Source of the DNA: Pseudomicrostroma phylloplanum | Lineage: Eukaryota > Basidiomycota > Exobasidiomycetes > Microstromatales | Assembly (NCBI GenBank): GCA_039545275.1 | Contig: BCHS01000017.1 | Coordinates: 186,001-250,000 of the forward strand | DNA: 64,000 nucleotides | Reading direction: 5' to 3' | Part shown: piece after piece, positions 21,900-32,605 of the stretch | How positions within the stretch are numbered: the stretch's first letter is position 1 | Layout: every line of letters starts with the position of its first letter | Translations under genes and position numbers: made by a program | Notes under the pieces: generated by a model | What the model was told of the DNA's origin: nothing | What the model saw: only the letters and a program-made list of their open reading frames with translations | The model's database searches: none

Positions 21900-24800
21900 T
21901 CACGAGACATCAAAGGGAATACGAGTGGTCGGCTCCCCAGCAATCTCAAAGATTCCCACGCGGTCGTTCTTCCAGTCGAAGGAGACGCGAGGTAGCTCGT
22001 CCAGCTCGGGACCGCTGTGCTTCTCATCCACGCTTATCTTCTCACCCCTCTTCTGACCTCCTCCCTCCTTCGCCGCCGTCGCCGCTGCCCCTGTCCCTAC
22101 CGTTCCAGCTCCCCCTCCTGCACGTCTCCTCTGCGCCTCAAAGTGCACCGCCTTATAAGCGCCCGCCGTCCCCCCACTCCCACCCTGCTTAGGCATCACC
22201 CCCGGTGCAAAGAACCCCGCAAGCGAGCTCCCCACTTTCCACCCCAGAGCCTTGCCCTCCCCTACACTGACACTTACGAGTCTCCTGCCGTCCTGTGGTG
22301 AGAAGGAGACGGCATCTACGCGTTTTTGGTGGCCTTCGAGGATAAAGAGGCGGGTGGCTGTCTTGAGGTCGTAGAGCACTACGGCGCCCTCGTGCGTGCC
22401 GATGGCGAGGCGCTGCAGGCGATTGTGAAAAGCGATGCATGGGTACGCTCCGATAAGTTCGGAGATCATCAGTGTCGCGGAGCTCAGCACGGACTCGCGT
22501 AGGGGGGAGGTGGGGTCGAGGGACTTGACGACGGCTTCTGTCAAGCGGGGGAGATTGGCGTACAGCACGAGGGGACGACGACGGATGATGTAGGCCACCA
22601 GATGCATCGTCGCGTTGGCCTGCGCGGCTGTGGCTGCTTGGAGGATGTCCAGGTGGAGCGTCGTCATGAACAGTGGGGTATTCTCCTCGGCGATGTGAAG
22701 CGTTGTGCGACGGGCGAGATTGCGGATCGCCGTTGAGATGGTGGGCGATTGGGTAGGGGCAGTGGCTCCGCCGCTGGCACTGCCCGTCTCGCCGATGTTT
22801 GACATGGCTAGGCGGAACACCTTGCGGAGGAGATCCATTGCGTCCAGGTAAGGCTGCCAAGTCGAGAAGCCCGCCAAGCAGAGCTCCAGCGCCAGATTCT
22901 GCAGCGCAGGTGGACTGTCCAGGGAGAGACTCGTGAGGATCGAGGTAGCCATGTCCTTCAGAAGCGCCGGATCGAGAGACTTGTAGCACGACACGCCGAT
23001 GAAGCCCAGTAGCGCGAGAGACGTCGTCGAAGCCGCTTCAGAGGGAGGTGTAGACACGGGCGATGAGGCGGGAGCTGACGACGAGACTTGCTTCGTCGGC
23101 AGTACCGCCCGCCAATCTCCGCAGAGCTTCTCGATCTCCTCGCCGCTCATGCCCGATACATGGCCGTTGAAGAGGCGATTGGCTGCAGTCTTGACTTCGT
23201 TGGTCGGGTCCACGAGGTACAGAGCAAGCAAAGAAAGCGACATACCTGTGGCGCTCTCAGAGACCCAGCCAGCTAGCTCCTTGCACTTGGCCCCGACGCC
23301 CTCGTCTTGAGCCAGCACCTCTAGCATGGCAAGGACGGCGAGCGTGCGCGAAGTCTCGACCGGTGCTGACAAGCTCGGCTCGCTCAAGAACAGGATATGC
23401 GACTGCTTTTCCCGAGGGAGGCCGAAGAAGGTGGGCCGCGAGGATTTGAGGAGGCCGCCAAGGACATCGTCGACGAGTTCATCCATGCGGGCTTCTCTGC
23501 GTCTGGGCCACAAAGCGGCCAGCAGCGGCCGCAAGATCGAGAGGGCTCTCTTTCCGCCAGCGGCGACTGTAGCCCCAGGACGCGTAGGTTGAGGTCGCAG
23601 TGCAGTGGGAGCAATCTCACCATCGGACGTGTTAGCCCGCTTCGCACCCGTCGTCGGGGTGTCAGCCCCTGTCGAGATGCGGACAGCCTTGGCAGCAGCT
23701 TCAATCGCTCTGCCAAGGTCCGCAGTCAGGGTAGGCTGACCGCCCCTCTCGTTAACGGCGGCAGACAAGACACCAGTCGAGGACGAGCTTGCCGGCCCGT
23801 CGTTGCCTATGAAGAGGTGCTGACTCCACGCTCCTGCCCCGTCCTCGAGGAGGGACAATGCCTGCTCGACGCCGACGGACCTCCTCAGCTCCATGGTAGC
23901 CATATCCCACACTCTTGCCCTCTCGTCTCCATAGAGCAGCAGAATCTCGTCGGCTCTAACGGCGATACGCTCAAGAGGGACTCCCCGACCGGGGACGAGA
24001 TGCAGCAATTTGAACCCGTCCAGCAGAACGATTGCCACGGTCCCGTCTTGTGCGGCGATGGCGACACAGCCGTGCAGGCGGAGTGTGTTGTCTTCTTTGC
24101 CGAATTGGCAAAAGTCGACGATGGGCGTCGTGAAGAGGGACCACTGTGCGAGGAGCGCAAGAGTGGTGGAGTCCCAGAATGCGATATCACCGGACTCATA
24201 GCCTCCGATGATAATTCGGGACTGCGCTCGAGGGTGTGAGATGGTAGTGAAGAGCGTAAGAGCAGCCTTGGTCTGAGGAGAATTCTGACTGCTAGGCTCA
24301 TCGAGCCGGGCAGTCGACAGTAGCTTCGACAGCGGCACCGATACGAGGTGGCCAGCCGGTGACACGCTGACTATGCGCTCCATGCTGAGAGGCAGAAGCC
24401 GTGCAACGGATTGGTCATCGTCTTGCGGTGACTGATACAACGTTCGAGCTCCGGGTGTTGAGCTGGAGCTGGCTACGATCAGCCGACCACTCTGGCCTAT
24501 CTGCCCCTGCACTACATCCGGCGTACTGTCGCTGAAATCATCCTTGGGTAGAGCAGACAGTAAGTCACCCCTAGCGCTCTTCTCCAGGTCCGTCGAAGCG
24601 AGGACCACCTCGGCGTGAGAAGAGCTGCTAATGATCTCCAGCAATTGGCTGCTATTCTGGCAATCGATCGTCGCCCATCTCCTGCCACCACTGCTGACGG
24701 TTGGCAGCAGCTTGATGCTTTCCACGCCAGCCAGAGGGACGGAGGCAAGAGAGCTTAATTGATCCTCGTGCCTCTTCAAGACGAGGACTTGTTGCGAGGT

Positions 24801-26792
24801 CGCCAGCAAGAGGATGCTGTCCCATATCAGCGACAGATCCCGAACAGACTCATCCTCCGGAATCGGCAGACTGAGTTCTTTCTGAGGAGTAGCCATGACT
24901 CTCTTGCTAAGTCCTTGGAAAGTGACATCGTGCAGGATGACCGCGGTTCCATCTTGCGTCTGATAAGCTACTTGTGCTGACAAAGGGGACTTTGAGAGTA
25001 CCTTTGAGGGACTCCCAACAGCCTCTGGAGTATCCAGTGTCCCAACGACAGCCACAGAGGCAGTATCGGATACTTTGTGCCCGGCAACCTCGACAAAGAC
25101 TACCCTCCTCTTGATCGAATCGTAACAGGCCGCTAGCACAGCTCCCTCCTGATCTCTTATCACTTCTAGATCCTGAAAGTGACCATGATGACTATAAGGC
25201 ACCTCACCAAACGCCGGCGCAGATGCTACAGCGGGGCTGCTCGGTCCTCCAGGGCCTCTCGAAGCAGGTCGCGAGCCAGGGCGGGAAGCAAAGCCTCCCT
25301 TTCCGGGAGCCGGAGAGCTGGAGATGGACCTCAGAGCTGCAATGTTGGCCAGTGGTCCGGGAAGGCCTCCCGAAAGGCCCGTGGTGGGAGCTGGCACTGG
25401 AGCCTGCGGGACGGGAGCTGTGGCTGCGAGGTAAGACTTTGAGGAAGCTAGGTCAATCGAAGAAAAGAGTCTCGAATCCTTGAGAGACCAGACAGAGAGC
25501 ATGCCGCTGCGATGGAGGACCAGAAGTAGTCGCCTTTCTCCCTGGTCGATCGATCTGATGGCAGTGATCGCACTGCGATCGGCTGAAGTCATGCGTATGA
25601 GCGGCTGCAGGGAGCGAAGATCTTGAGGTGGACGTACGAGAGGCGCCGCCTCCGTATCTTCATCTTCTGCGACCAGGGTAGCTGTTGACGCACCTCCGTA
25701 GATGCTACTACGATTGCTGACTCCAGAGATCGCTCGAGTCCGACCTTCAACCCCGCTGCCCGTTGTGACTGATCCCGGGAAGCTAGCGGGGAGACCACTG
25801 ATCAGCGCTGAACTCCTGTTGTGCGCATGCCTTCTGCCAGCAGGAGCTCCTAGACTGGAAGAAGCGCCTCGCGATACCTCTGGGGAGGGCGGTCGAGATC
25901 CAGGCGTGAGCGCAGGACTGACATTTCCGGCACTCGCTGCCGGACTAGTCTTGCTGCTGCCCTTCTTCGGGCGAGCAGGGGAGGATGGGGCCGGGTGATG
26001 GTGATGATGGGAACCCGAGTGCGAATGGCGAGAGAGTCCCAGAGTCTCCATCACCTGAGAGATGCCAGACTCTTTGTTGCTCCCGCTATGGTACTGAGCT
26101 TCTAAGCGCGACTCAAGGGCATCCATACTTGCAGTGGTACTAGATGTAGCATGGCTACCCATAGCCTCGTCTTTGGACTCGCTCGCTTTCCAACCATCCG
26201 AGGATGACGTATCATTCGAAAGACCATAGGTGGTATGAGTGGGACTGAGCATGCTTGAAGCCTCGCTGTGGTGACCGAAGCCAGCGAAAGGCGGTTGAGC
26301 ATGCCCTTGACTTGGGGCTGTCCGGCTGGCATGAGAATGAGTAGATGAAGTCGGCGAGGGAGATCGAGGTGCGTGTGATGGCGTAGATATAGGTGTTGAT
26401 GATTCATTTTGAGTTCCTACTGTAGCCAAGTTGGCGCCAGAGCTGACCTCATCGTCTGCCTTCTCGCTAAAGATCCAGGTAGTGCCATCTGCCATGCCTA
26501 GAGCCAGGTAAGCATCTCGATGATGAGCTCCCCTTTCGCTGAGGTCGCTTTCGACCTGACCGCCTTCACGCCAGGAGCCAATGGCTGTGATCCACCCCGA
26601 AGAGTCGCCATCATTGCTCTGGAGTCCCCAACCATCATCGTCTGCAGTGCAATCGGTGTCTAGGGGCCACTCGCTTCGCGGCGGGATACGAGGGTGAAGG
26701 CGGTGGGCCGAGGATGACGCGCCTGCCGACGAGGAGAAAGCAGATGCGGCAGCGAGACAGACGTCGAGACGAAGCGCAGACGTGCTCGCCAT
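21900..26792 (-). CDS. WD-repeat protein, WDR7 / rabconnectin-3-beta-like
   Basis: In animals, rabconnectin-3 beta (WDR7) pairs with DMXL proteins, relatives of yeast Rav1, to assemble and regulate the V-ATPase. One uninterrupted exon from ATG 26792 gives 1630 residues; the open frame continues upstream to 26948 but without a better start. N-terminal WD repeats (e.g. LALGMADGTTWIFSEK) are interrupted by a Ser/Pro/His-rich insert of about 250 residues. More propeller blades follow (IIIGGYESGDIAFWDSTTL), then an alpha-helical region. The C-terminal pair of blades, LAIGTHEGAVVLYDLKTATR then ILEGHQKRVDAVSFSPQDGR, is near residues 1460-1530 and resembles the WDR7 C-terminus. The family assignment rests on this architecture. 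It lies in tandem with COQ11 and close to VMA21. Confidence 0.75.
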   Translation of the reverse strand: MASTSALRLDVCLAAASAFSSSAGASSSAHRLHPRIPPRSEWPLDTDCTADDDGWGLQSNDGDSSGWITAIGSWREGGQVESDLSERGAHHRDAYLALGMADGTTWIFSEKADDEVSSGANLATVGTQNESSTPISTPSHAPRSPSPTSSTHSHASRTAPSQGHAQPPFAGFGHHSEASSMLSPTHTTYGLSNDTSSSDGWKASESKDEAMGSHATSSTTASMDALESRLEAQYHSGSNKESGISQVMETLGLSRHSHSGSHHHHHPAPSSPARPKKGSSKTSPAASAGNVSPALTPGSRPPSPEVSRGASSSLGAPAGRRHAHNRSSALISGLPASFPGSVTTGSGVEGRTRAISGVSNRSSIYGGASTATLVAEDEDTEAAPLVRPPQDLRSLQPLIRMTSADRSAITAIRSIDQGERRLLLVLHRSGMLSVWSLKDSRLFSSIDLASSKSYLAATAPVPQAPVPAPTTGLSGGLPGPLANIAALRSISSSPAPGKGGFASRPGSRPASRGPGGPSSPAVASAPAFGEVPYSHHGHFQDLEVIRDQEGAVLAACYDSIKRRVVFVEVAGHKVSDTASVAVVGTLDTPEAVGSPSKVLSKSPLSAQVAYQTQDGTAVILHDVTFQGLSKRVMATPQKELSLPIPEDESVRDLSLIWDSILLLATSQQVLVLKRHEDQLSSLASVPLAGVESIKLLPTVSSGGRRWATIDCQNSSQLLEIISSSSHAEVVLASTDLEKSARGDLLSALPKDDFSDSTPDVVQGQIGQSGRLIVASSSSTPGARTLYQSPQDDDQSVARLLPLSMERIVSVSPAGHLVSVPLSKLLSTARLDEPSSQNSPQTKAALTLFTTISHPRAQSRIIIGGYESGDIAFWDSTTLALLAQWSLFTTPIVDFCQFGKEDNTLRLHGCVAIAAQDGTVAIVLLDGFKLLHLVPGRGVPLERIAVRADEILLLYGDERARVWDMATMELRRSVGVEQALSLLEDGAGAWSQHLFIGNDGPASSSSTGVLSAAVNERGGQPTLTADLGRAIEAAAKAVRISTGADTPTTGAKRANTSDGEIAPTALRPQPTRPGATVAAGGKRALSILRPLLAALWPRRREARMDELVDDVLGGLLKSSRPTFFGLPREKQSHILFLSEPSLSAPVETSRTLAVLAMLEVLAQDEGVGAKCKELAGWVSESATGMSLSLLALYLVDPTNEVKTAANRLFNGHVSGMSGEEIEKLCGDWRAVLPTKQVSSSAPASSPVSTPPSEAASTTSLALLGFIGVSCYKSLDPALLKDMATSILTSLSLDSPPALQNLALELCLAGFSTWQPYLDAMDLLRKVFRLAMSNIGETGSASGGATAPTQSPTISTAIRNLARRTTLHIAEENTPLFMTTLHLDILQAATAAQANATMHLVAYIIRRRPLVLYANLPRLTEAVVKSLDPTSPLRESVLSSATLMISELIGAYPCIAFHNRLQRLAIGTHEGAVVLYDLKTATRLFILEGHQKRVDAVSFSPQDGRRLVSVSVGEGKALGWKVGSSLAGFFAPGVMPKQGGSGGTAGAYKAVHFEAQRRRAGGGAGTVGTGAAATAAKEGGGQKRGEKISVDEKHSGPELDELPRVSFDWKNDRVGIFEIAGEPTTRIPFDVS

Positions 26793-26960
26793 ACCAGATG
26801 ATGACAAGTCGCAGTCGCAGTCAGGTGACAGAAGATACAAAAGAGGAAGGTGAAGATGGTACAGGATGATCGCCTCATATCTCTCGCCCGATTCGCAACG
26901 GCGGACGGACCACCTCGCCTCCTTCCGATCGACTCCCCTTCCGTACAAGCTCGGCTCCGG

Positions 26961-28286
26961 CTAACGATACAGGCCGCTCCCCTCTGCTCGTCTTTCATCC
27001 TCTCTGTACACCTCGCTGCCCAGATCCGATTCTTTAAATCCAGCTAGCCGCTTGATCCGCCTTGTGTTCACCACGCCCCAAACGCCATCGTCGTCCACTG
27101 CTGCTCCTACAGCCTTGGCCACCGTATCGATGTGCAAGGGGCTCAGGGTGAGCAGCCTTGCTAGCGGGCTTTGTCCGAGCACGCTGTTGAGGACATTTGC
27201 TGGGGTAGGGGCTTTCGAGGGGAGGTAGGAGTGGATAGCCGATGAAAGATCCAACAGGGCGGCCGGAACAGTCGAGATAGGCCGGGTATGAGGGTGATAC
27301 ATCACGCCCGGACGTACGAACACTGGCCGGAAGATCCGTGTTGCATCGCGCCCTTCTGATGCACTGTCACGGCCCCGCAGTCCCGAAGTACCCTCATTGA
27401 TCTCCTCAGTGAGTCCAGCGCCATCTGCGTCCGGAGTCTCTACATCGGCAGCATCCGAGGGCGAGGGGCGAAGGGGGCTGGCAGCAGGAGCAGCGCGCCA
27501 GCTCATCTCCTCTAGGCCTCTTTCTGCATCTCGCTTTGTGCTGATGTACCGTGGGTCTATGATCGGCCGGAAGATGTCTTCGGCCGAGATGAAGATAAAG
27601 GGAGGAGGCGCTGTCGGCGACTCCGGGGAGGTAGAAGAAAGTACCGATGACCATGTCCGTGCAACGCTCAGAGCTAGTAGAGAGCGACCGCAGCGAGGGA
27701 GTAAGTCAGTGCTTCATGAAACGCTCTCAGTCCTTCTAGAACATCACTCACCAGCGTCCCGATTCATCTTCTCATACAATCCCTCCTTGGCCTCGTCCAA
27801 AGGGTTCCCCTTATCCAAGCCCCACCCCCTGGCCAGAGCTCTCAAAGTCCCTTCCATGCTCGAGTCTTTGCCTTTGTAATCGCCTTCTAGCAGTACTCCG
27901 ATCGTGCTGACAACGGCAGACACCGGCGGCAGCTTCTCACCGCTGGTCGAGGCCCGCACATCGCCGGTCAGGAACCCCTTGTAGGTCTCGGGCTGCAAGG
28001 CATCGGCCTTCTCCCACCTGACAGAGGGAGAAGACGACCAAGCTGGTCTGTGTCCTGATGGAGTGAGAAAGGCTCGTCCTGATGGAGACATTGATGTCAC
28101 CGTATGACCTTGTGAGAGTAAACGTTTGGTGATGGCCGAACCTGAGGTGACGATGGTATTGCGGAAGTAGGAATGCTGCGTCAGCTAGACGTTCGCCATC
28201 ATCACGAGATCTTCCTGCCACTCACCGAGGAAGCCGGCACCTCCGACGACCAAGACATGTTTGCTCGAGGATGCAGCAGCGGCCAT
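26961..28286 (-). CDS. COQ11: Coq11-like mitochondrial NAD(P)-binding protein
   Basis: Atypical short-chain dehydrogenase, related to NDUFA9, that joins the coenzyme Q biosynthetic complex on the mitochondrial inner membrane in yeast. Exons 28286-28226, 28141-27752 and 27673-26961 (introns 84 and 78 nt) give about 387 residues. The Rossmann motif GGAGFLG is at residues 15-21, followed by SAITKRLLSQGHTV. STIGVLLE, YEKMNRDAA and FIFISAED...YISTKRDAE carry the family signature, including a Tyr-x3-Lys-like pair. An acidic Ser/Asp/Glu-rich insert of about 50 residues (near 27380-27480) breaks the substrate-domain part. Its stop lies 168 bases before the WDR7-like start on the same strand. Divergent from the membrane protein at 28530. 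Confidence 0.85.
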
Positions 28287-28529
28287 AGTGACTGTACCGC
28301 AGCGAAGAGTATATCTGATGCCAAGATACAAGATGGAAGTGCGTTGGGTACCGGGAAGAAGTCGGCCAAGGCAAAGGTGGAGTTGGTGCACTGGTCATCG
28401 GAAGCGGAAAGGGAAATTGCCTCGGATGCATGGGAAGGAGGAAAGAGGAGGCAACGAGGGCCGGGGGGATGCTCTCTCTCTCTCAGTAATATCGAACATC
28501 ATCATCTCGGCCCATCGAGTGCGCCCCAA
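28287..28529. promoter_or_regulatory. Divergent promoter, COQ11 / membrane protein
   Basis: 243 bases between opposite start codons, pyrimidine-rich with a CT run near 28475-28484. Presumed shared promoter; no specific site was identified. Confidence 0.5.
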
Positions 28530-29764
28530 ATGGCGACTGTCATAGACTCGTCATCATCGCCGTCGTTGCAACCGCAGGCGGCGAACCTGCCAGGGGAGGA
28601 CCGGCTGTGGATCAACCTACGCAAGCAGGCAAAGTACGTCGTCATTGGCGCAACCCTCTGCTGGTACTTCCAGACCGCATTGCATTGGCGGGACGTACTT
28701 GATACAGGAAGGACAGAGGCGAGGTTCGGGAGGTGAGGGAAACGCAGGCTATGGGGACGCTGAGCATACTTCTGGAAGACTTACTGACCGGAGCCTTGCT
28801 GTCCGCCTCGCTCCATAGGATTCTCGCTGGGGTGTCCTTGCTTCTCCTCGTCTTGTCAGTGACTCTCTTTGCAACGCTGATGCTCCTGCCGCTGCGAGGC
28901 AGCCCGCCAAATGTAAGCCTCACAAGCGATGCAGAAGGCCCTCTGAGCTTCTTTGGCGAGCTCACCAGACCTCATTTCTTCCTTGCCCTCTCCACTCACG
29001 CAGTTCGCAGCATGGCAACAAGATCCACATCTGAAGCGCCTCATTCCGCTCCTCACTTCGAGCTTGGTCGGGGGCTTCACCACCCTCTTCCTGACTCTTT
29101 CGCCCATCTTTGCGTAAGTTTCAACGGGACCTCGCCTTGCAATACCGCCCTACTGACCATCTCTGCCGCCTCCTCCCCCTGCTACCTCCACAGCCCACCA
29201 CCTCCCTCCACCTCTCTAGCCACACGACTGACAGACGCCTCCCGGGCCGCCGGCGGCAATCTACAAGCCGCAAGCAAAGGCATCCAATCCCTCGTGACCG
29301 AGATCGCCTCTTCCGTCGGTCTTGGCTTCAACCCCTCCTCGCCCTCTTCATCCCAAACCTACCTCGCATCTCTCAAGTCCTCCGACCTACTGGAGAAGCT
29401 CCGTCTCACCTCGGCCCAAGGGCTTGCGAGCAGGCTAGGCGTCTCGTCTGGGCGCGCAGAAGAGTTCACGGTGCTGCTGGACGAGTATCAGGAGAGGGCC
29501 AAGATATGGGCCGAGGGAGGAGCGAGGTATGCTGGATGGGCTGGAGCAGTGGGCGGGGCGGTCGGTGTGTACCTACTCGTGCTGGGCGTCGTGGGACTGC
29601 TGGGCGTGTTCACCACGCCCCTCTCAAAGAGATCGAAGAAAGATGGGAAAGGCAAGGCGGCCGAGGTGACGGATGTGAGCCCGACATCGACCCCCATCCC
29701 GAAGCCTGTGAGGAACTTGAGGCCGCACGATGCAGCGCCTAATGCTCCTCTCACACCCTTGTAA
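28530..29764 (+). CDS. Multi-pass membrane protein of unknown function
   Basis: Exons 28530-28732, 28819-28912, 29004-29113 and 29194-29764 give about 325 residues ending at TAA 29762-29764. Each junction is a GT-AG pair that keeps the frame. Hydrophobic segments: YVVIGATLCWYF near residue 37, RILAGVSLLLLVLSVTLFAT near 68, a third in exon 3 (LLTSSLVGGFTTLFLTLSPI), and one near the C-terminus (WAGAVGGAVGVYLLVLGVVG). The loop between is Ser/Ala-rich. I do not recognise the family. The stop codon sits inside a consensus splice donor (TTGTAAGT): splicing there would remove it and join the frame to the Vma21 frame downstream, giving a 407-residue fusion. Confidence 0.65.
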
Positions 29765-29798
29765 GTCGACGAAGACCTGGTCTCGCCTCGCCCTGGAA

Positions 29799-30110
29799 AT
29801 GGGCTCCCTAAGACTCCCTCTCACATCCCGCCCACCCTCTTCTTCACCTTCCTCTCACAGCACCGTCTACCTCAAGCTAGCCGTCTTCTCCCTTCTGATG
29901 TTCATCCTCCCCCTCACAACGTACTACCTCGCCGTAGGCCGGCTAGGCTCGGCCTGGGCAGGCGGACTGGCCGCCCTCGCCGCCAACATCGTACTGGTGG
30001 GGTACATCGTCGCCGCTTTTCTCGAGGAGGGGGAGGCGGGCGCGACGGACAGACCAGGCCAGGGGCAAGGACAAGGACAAGGACAAGGGCAGAGGTTGAA
30101 GAGGGAATAA
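29799..30110 (+). CDS. VMA21: Vma21-like V-ATPase assembly protein
   Basis: ER chaperone needed to assemble the membrane (V0) sector of the vacuolar H+-ATPase. The segment VYLKLAVFSLLMFILPLTTY, then GGLAALAANIVLVGYIVAAF, forms the two-helix Vma21 hairpin. From ATG 29799 (A at 29799, G at -3) the unspliced frame gives 103 residues, normal for the family; ATG 29730 in the same frame is an alternative. A third option is that these helices are the last exon (29861-30110) of the upstream gene, joined through an in-frame 100-nt intron (29761-29860). The C-terminus has Gly-Gln repeats and ends RLKRE, only loosely like the dilysine ER-retrieval signal (KKED) of yeast Vma21. Confidence 0.72.
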   Translation: MGSLRLPLTSRPPSSSPSSHSTVYLKLAVFSLLMFILPLTTYYLAVGRLGSAWAGGLAALAANIVLVGYIVAAFLEEGEAGATDRPGQGQGQGQGQGQRLKRE

Positions 30111-30348
30111 GGAGTTCAGGCGTTCGGGGAAGGAGAAGGAGGAGATGTATTAGTGGGTATGCTTTTTGAGAAAGAGGAAAAACACAACGGCCCGTACAGG
30201 TGTAGCTCGCTATCATCTGTCGGGCGCGATCTGGTGCTACGCGATCTGCCTGCCTCTCTGTAACCGTGAATCGTAACGTTGACTGCTGTATGCTATGTCA
30301 TACCATGCTACCGCGTCGTCTGCTCTTCGCGCTTCTTCGCGGCTGCAT

Positions 30349-32028
30349 CTACTTCGTCGTCCTCCCCTCGACGACGTCTAGGGCCTCCCTCAACTGCCTC
30401 CTGGCCGTCTCCAAATCATCATAGTCCAGCGCGCTGATAGCGAATTTGGCCAGCCGCTGCGCCTTGCTCGTCAATTGTGGGCTCAGCACCTCAGGGAATG
30501 CAGCACCTGCGACTGCTGGAGCTGGGGCGGGTGCTGGTGCTGGAGGAGGTGCTGGAGCGGCAGCAGCAGCAGCAGCGGGTGGAGCAGAAGGCAGTGGTGG
30601 AGCCGTTGGCATCAGCGGGGCTGCATTGCTGCTGACTGCTGGAGCTGAAGGCTGTTGCGGCTGCGGCTGAGGAGGAGACGTGGGCAGCTGAACCGCCGCA
30701 AAGGGATCCTGCGCTCGCTCTTGCAGCTGCTGTGGTGTCAATGGCAGAGGTCTTCCGGGAGCCGTCACTTCACCTGGGGTGGCATTGAGGGAAGGCGAAC
30801 CTTGCCCGCCGCCGGGAGGGGCATTGAGGAAGTATGAGGAGGGAGCAGAGGGAGCCGAAGGTACCTCACTGCTTCCGCCGGGGCCTGGGCTGCTTCCGGA
30901 CAGGCCGCGTTGGAATTGAGGTCGTAGAGGGTGCGAAAAGTTGGGGCTGTGGCTTGGGTTCGAAGTGGGAGGGGAGATGGCTCCACCTGTCTGCTTGTCG
31001 GGAGTGGAGGGGATGTTGTTGAGGCCTGAGGCGGCATCGTAGGACAGTCTAGCTGGTGCTCTGCGATCGGCCGCAGAGAATTCTTCGACACCAGGAGGAG
31101 GTGAGATAGCATGCCCGTATGGTGAACCTTCATCCACAGGCTCTTCTGCAGCAGTGACATCCCTGCCATCTGCCTCGTGACCATCAGTCTTGACTCCTTG
31201 GGTCTCCCCGACCGGTCCACTAGGAGCAGTCAACCGAGCAATTTCCCTCGCCAGCAGATCATCATCGTCCTTGGCCTCTTCCACAGCTTGTTGAGCCTCT
31301 TTCTCTGCAGAGAGCTCGGCAGCAGCTTGACGCTTCTCCTCTTCTGGGTCCCAGCCTGGTGGCCCTGGCGCGGGCTTGCGACCCTCTTTGATCGCACGCG
31401 AGATCTCCGCCGCCTTCCACTTGGCATACGTGCGCTTTTCCGATGACTGGAGAAGCAGACTCAAGGGATGATAGTCAGCTACGAGCTCAAACTTCTCATG
31501 TGTGCGACGCGCCTCTACTCACCTCCTCGCTCAATGGGCCAAAGATGGTCAGCAGCTCAAAGAAGTTGCTTGCCGCCAAGAACTTCCTCGCTGTATTGCG
31601 ATCTGCTTTGCCGCTCCTGTCCTCATTGTCTGCGCCGACGAAGACCTTGAGTGCAAAGTTCTCTACGTAGGCCGAGCCTGCCTCGTCTGAAGTCGCTGCG
31701 TCGTTATTGGCCAGCATAGCTTTGAGCTGCAAGAGTGGAATGGAGGCAGAGGAAAGGGCAGGTAAGACGCGGTCATGATGCTTCCTGACCTCCGAGTGTC
31801 ACTCACCTCCTCAAGTCTGTCCATGAGACTATACAGGAAAGGCCTCGTCTCCTTGTCCTGAGCCTTTGCGGTCACTGCCACACCTAGCTGGGCTGCGTGG
31901 TAGAGGGACCAGTAGCTCATGACCGTGTCAGCCTTGGCCAGCTCATTGGCCCTCTGCAGGAATGGCGCGAGTGCCTTGAGCTCGGCAGGCGGCGCGGGCA
32001 GCGGTGTCGATGACGACGAGGCCGCCAT
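30349..32028 (-). CDS. VTA1: Vta1/LIP5, activator of the ESCRT ATPase Vps4
   Basis: Binds Vps4 through its C-terminus and ESCRT-III tails through N-terminal MIT-like repeats, promoting multivesicular body formation. Exons 32028-31807, 31726-31523 and 31446-30349 (introns 80 and 76 nt, phase 0) give about 507 residues. The N-terminal domain is clear (LAPFLQRANELAKADTVMSY, then LEELKAMLANND, ARKFLAASNFFELLTIFG, KWKAAEISRAIKEGRKP). A long Pro/Ser/Gly-rich linker with an Ala/Pro run follows. The C-terminal Vps4-binding helices, KAQRLAKFAISALDYDDLET, close the protein. Divergent from the cytochrome-b5 gene, 290 bases apart. Confidence 0.94.
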
Positions 32029-32318
32029 GTTGGTATCAGTGGAGACGACTGTCGGATATCGCGAGACGAATGGGGTAGACAAGCCAGAGATGGTGGTGAT
32101 GGTGGTGGTGGTGGTGTCTGCTGAGAGGGGCGAGCATCGGGTGTAGGCCGCTGAGTTGCGTTGCTTGGCAAGCGGAAGTGGAGATCAACATCTGGAACTG
32201 CGCCTAGGCCCCCGCTGCTTCAACATCCTTCGTATTGCTCCAAGTCTCTCGCCGCAATCACCTTGACTGTCTGCTTCCCCAATTTGCACAAGGGCTTACT
32301 CTACTCATCACCGTTGCA
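32029..32318. promoter_or_regulatory. Divergent promoter, VTA1 / cytochrome-b5 gene
   Basis: 290 bases between opposite start codons. It contains a short GGT/ATGGTGGTG tract near 32088-32110 on the + strand. Presumed shared promoter. Confidence 0.5.
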
Positions 32319-32570
32319 ATGGCATCTCCCTCCGATCCCGATCTCCCGCCGTCCTTTCCTCTGCCGAACTCGGCCCAGCGAGCGCCTACCAGCGGGGCCG
32401 GTGGCGGAGGCGCCTCTTCCAGACCAAATCCTACAATGACCTTCACTGTATCAGGTCCATCATCATCATCGCCCTCTCAAACAGGAGGAACTCCGTCTTC
32501 TTCCAGTCATGCATCATCTTCATCTTCAGCAACAGGCTACACTAGTAGCTCCAATGCTTCCACATCCAAG

Positions 32571-32605
<35 letters not shown>

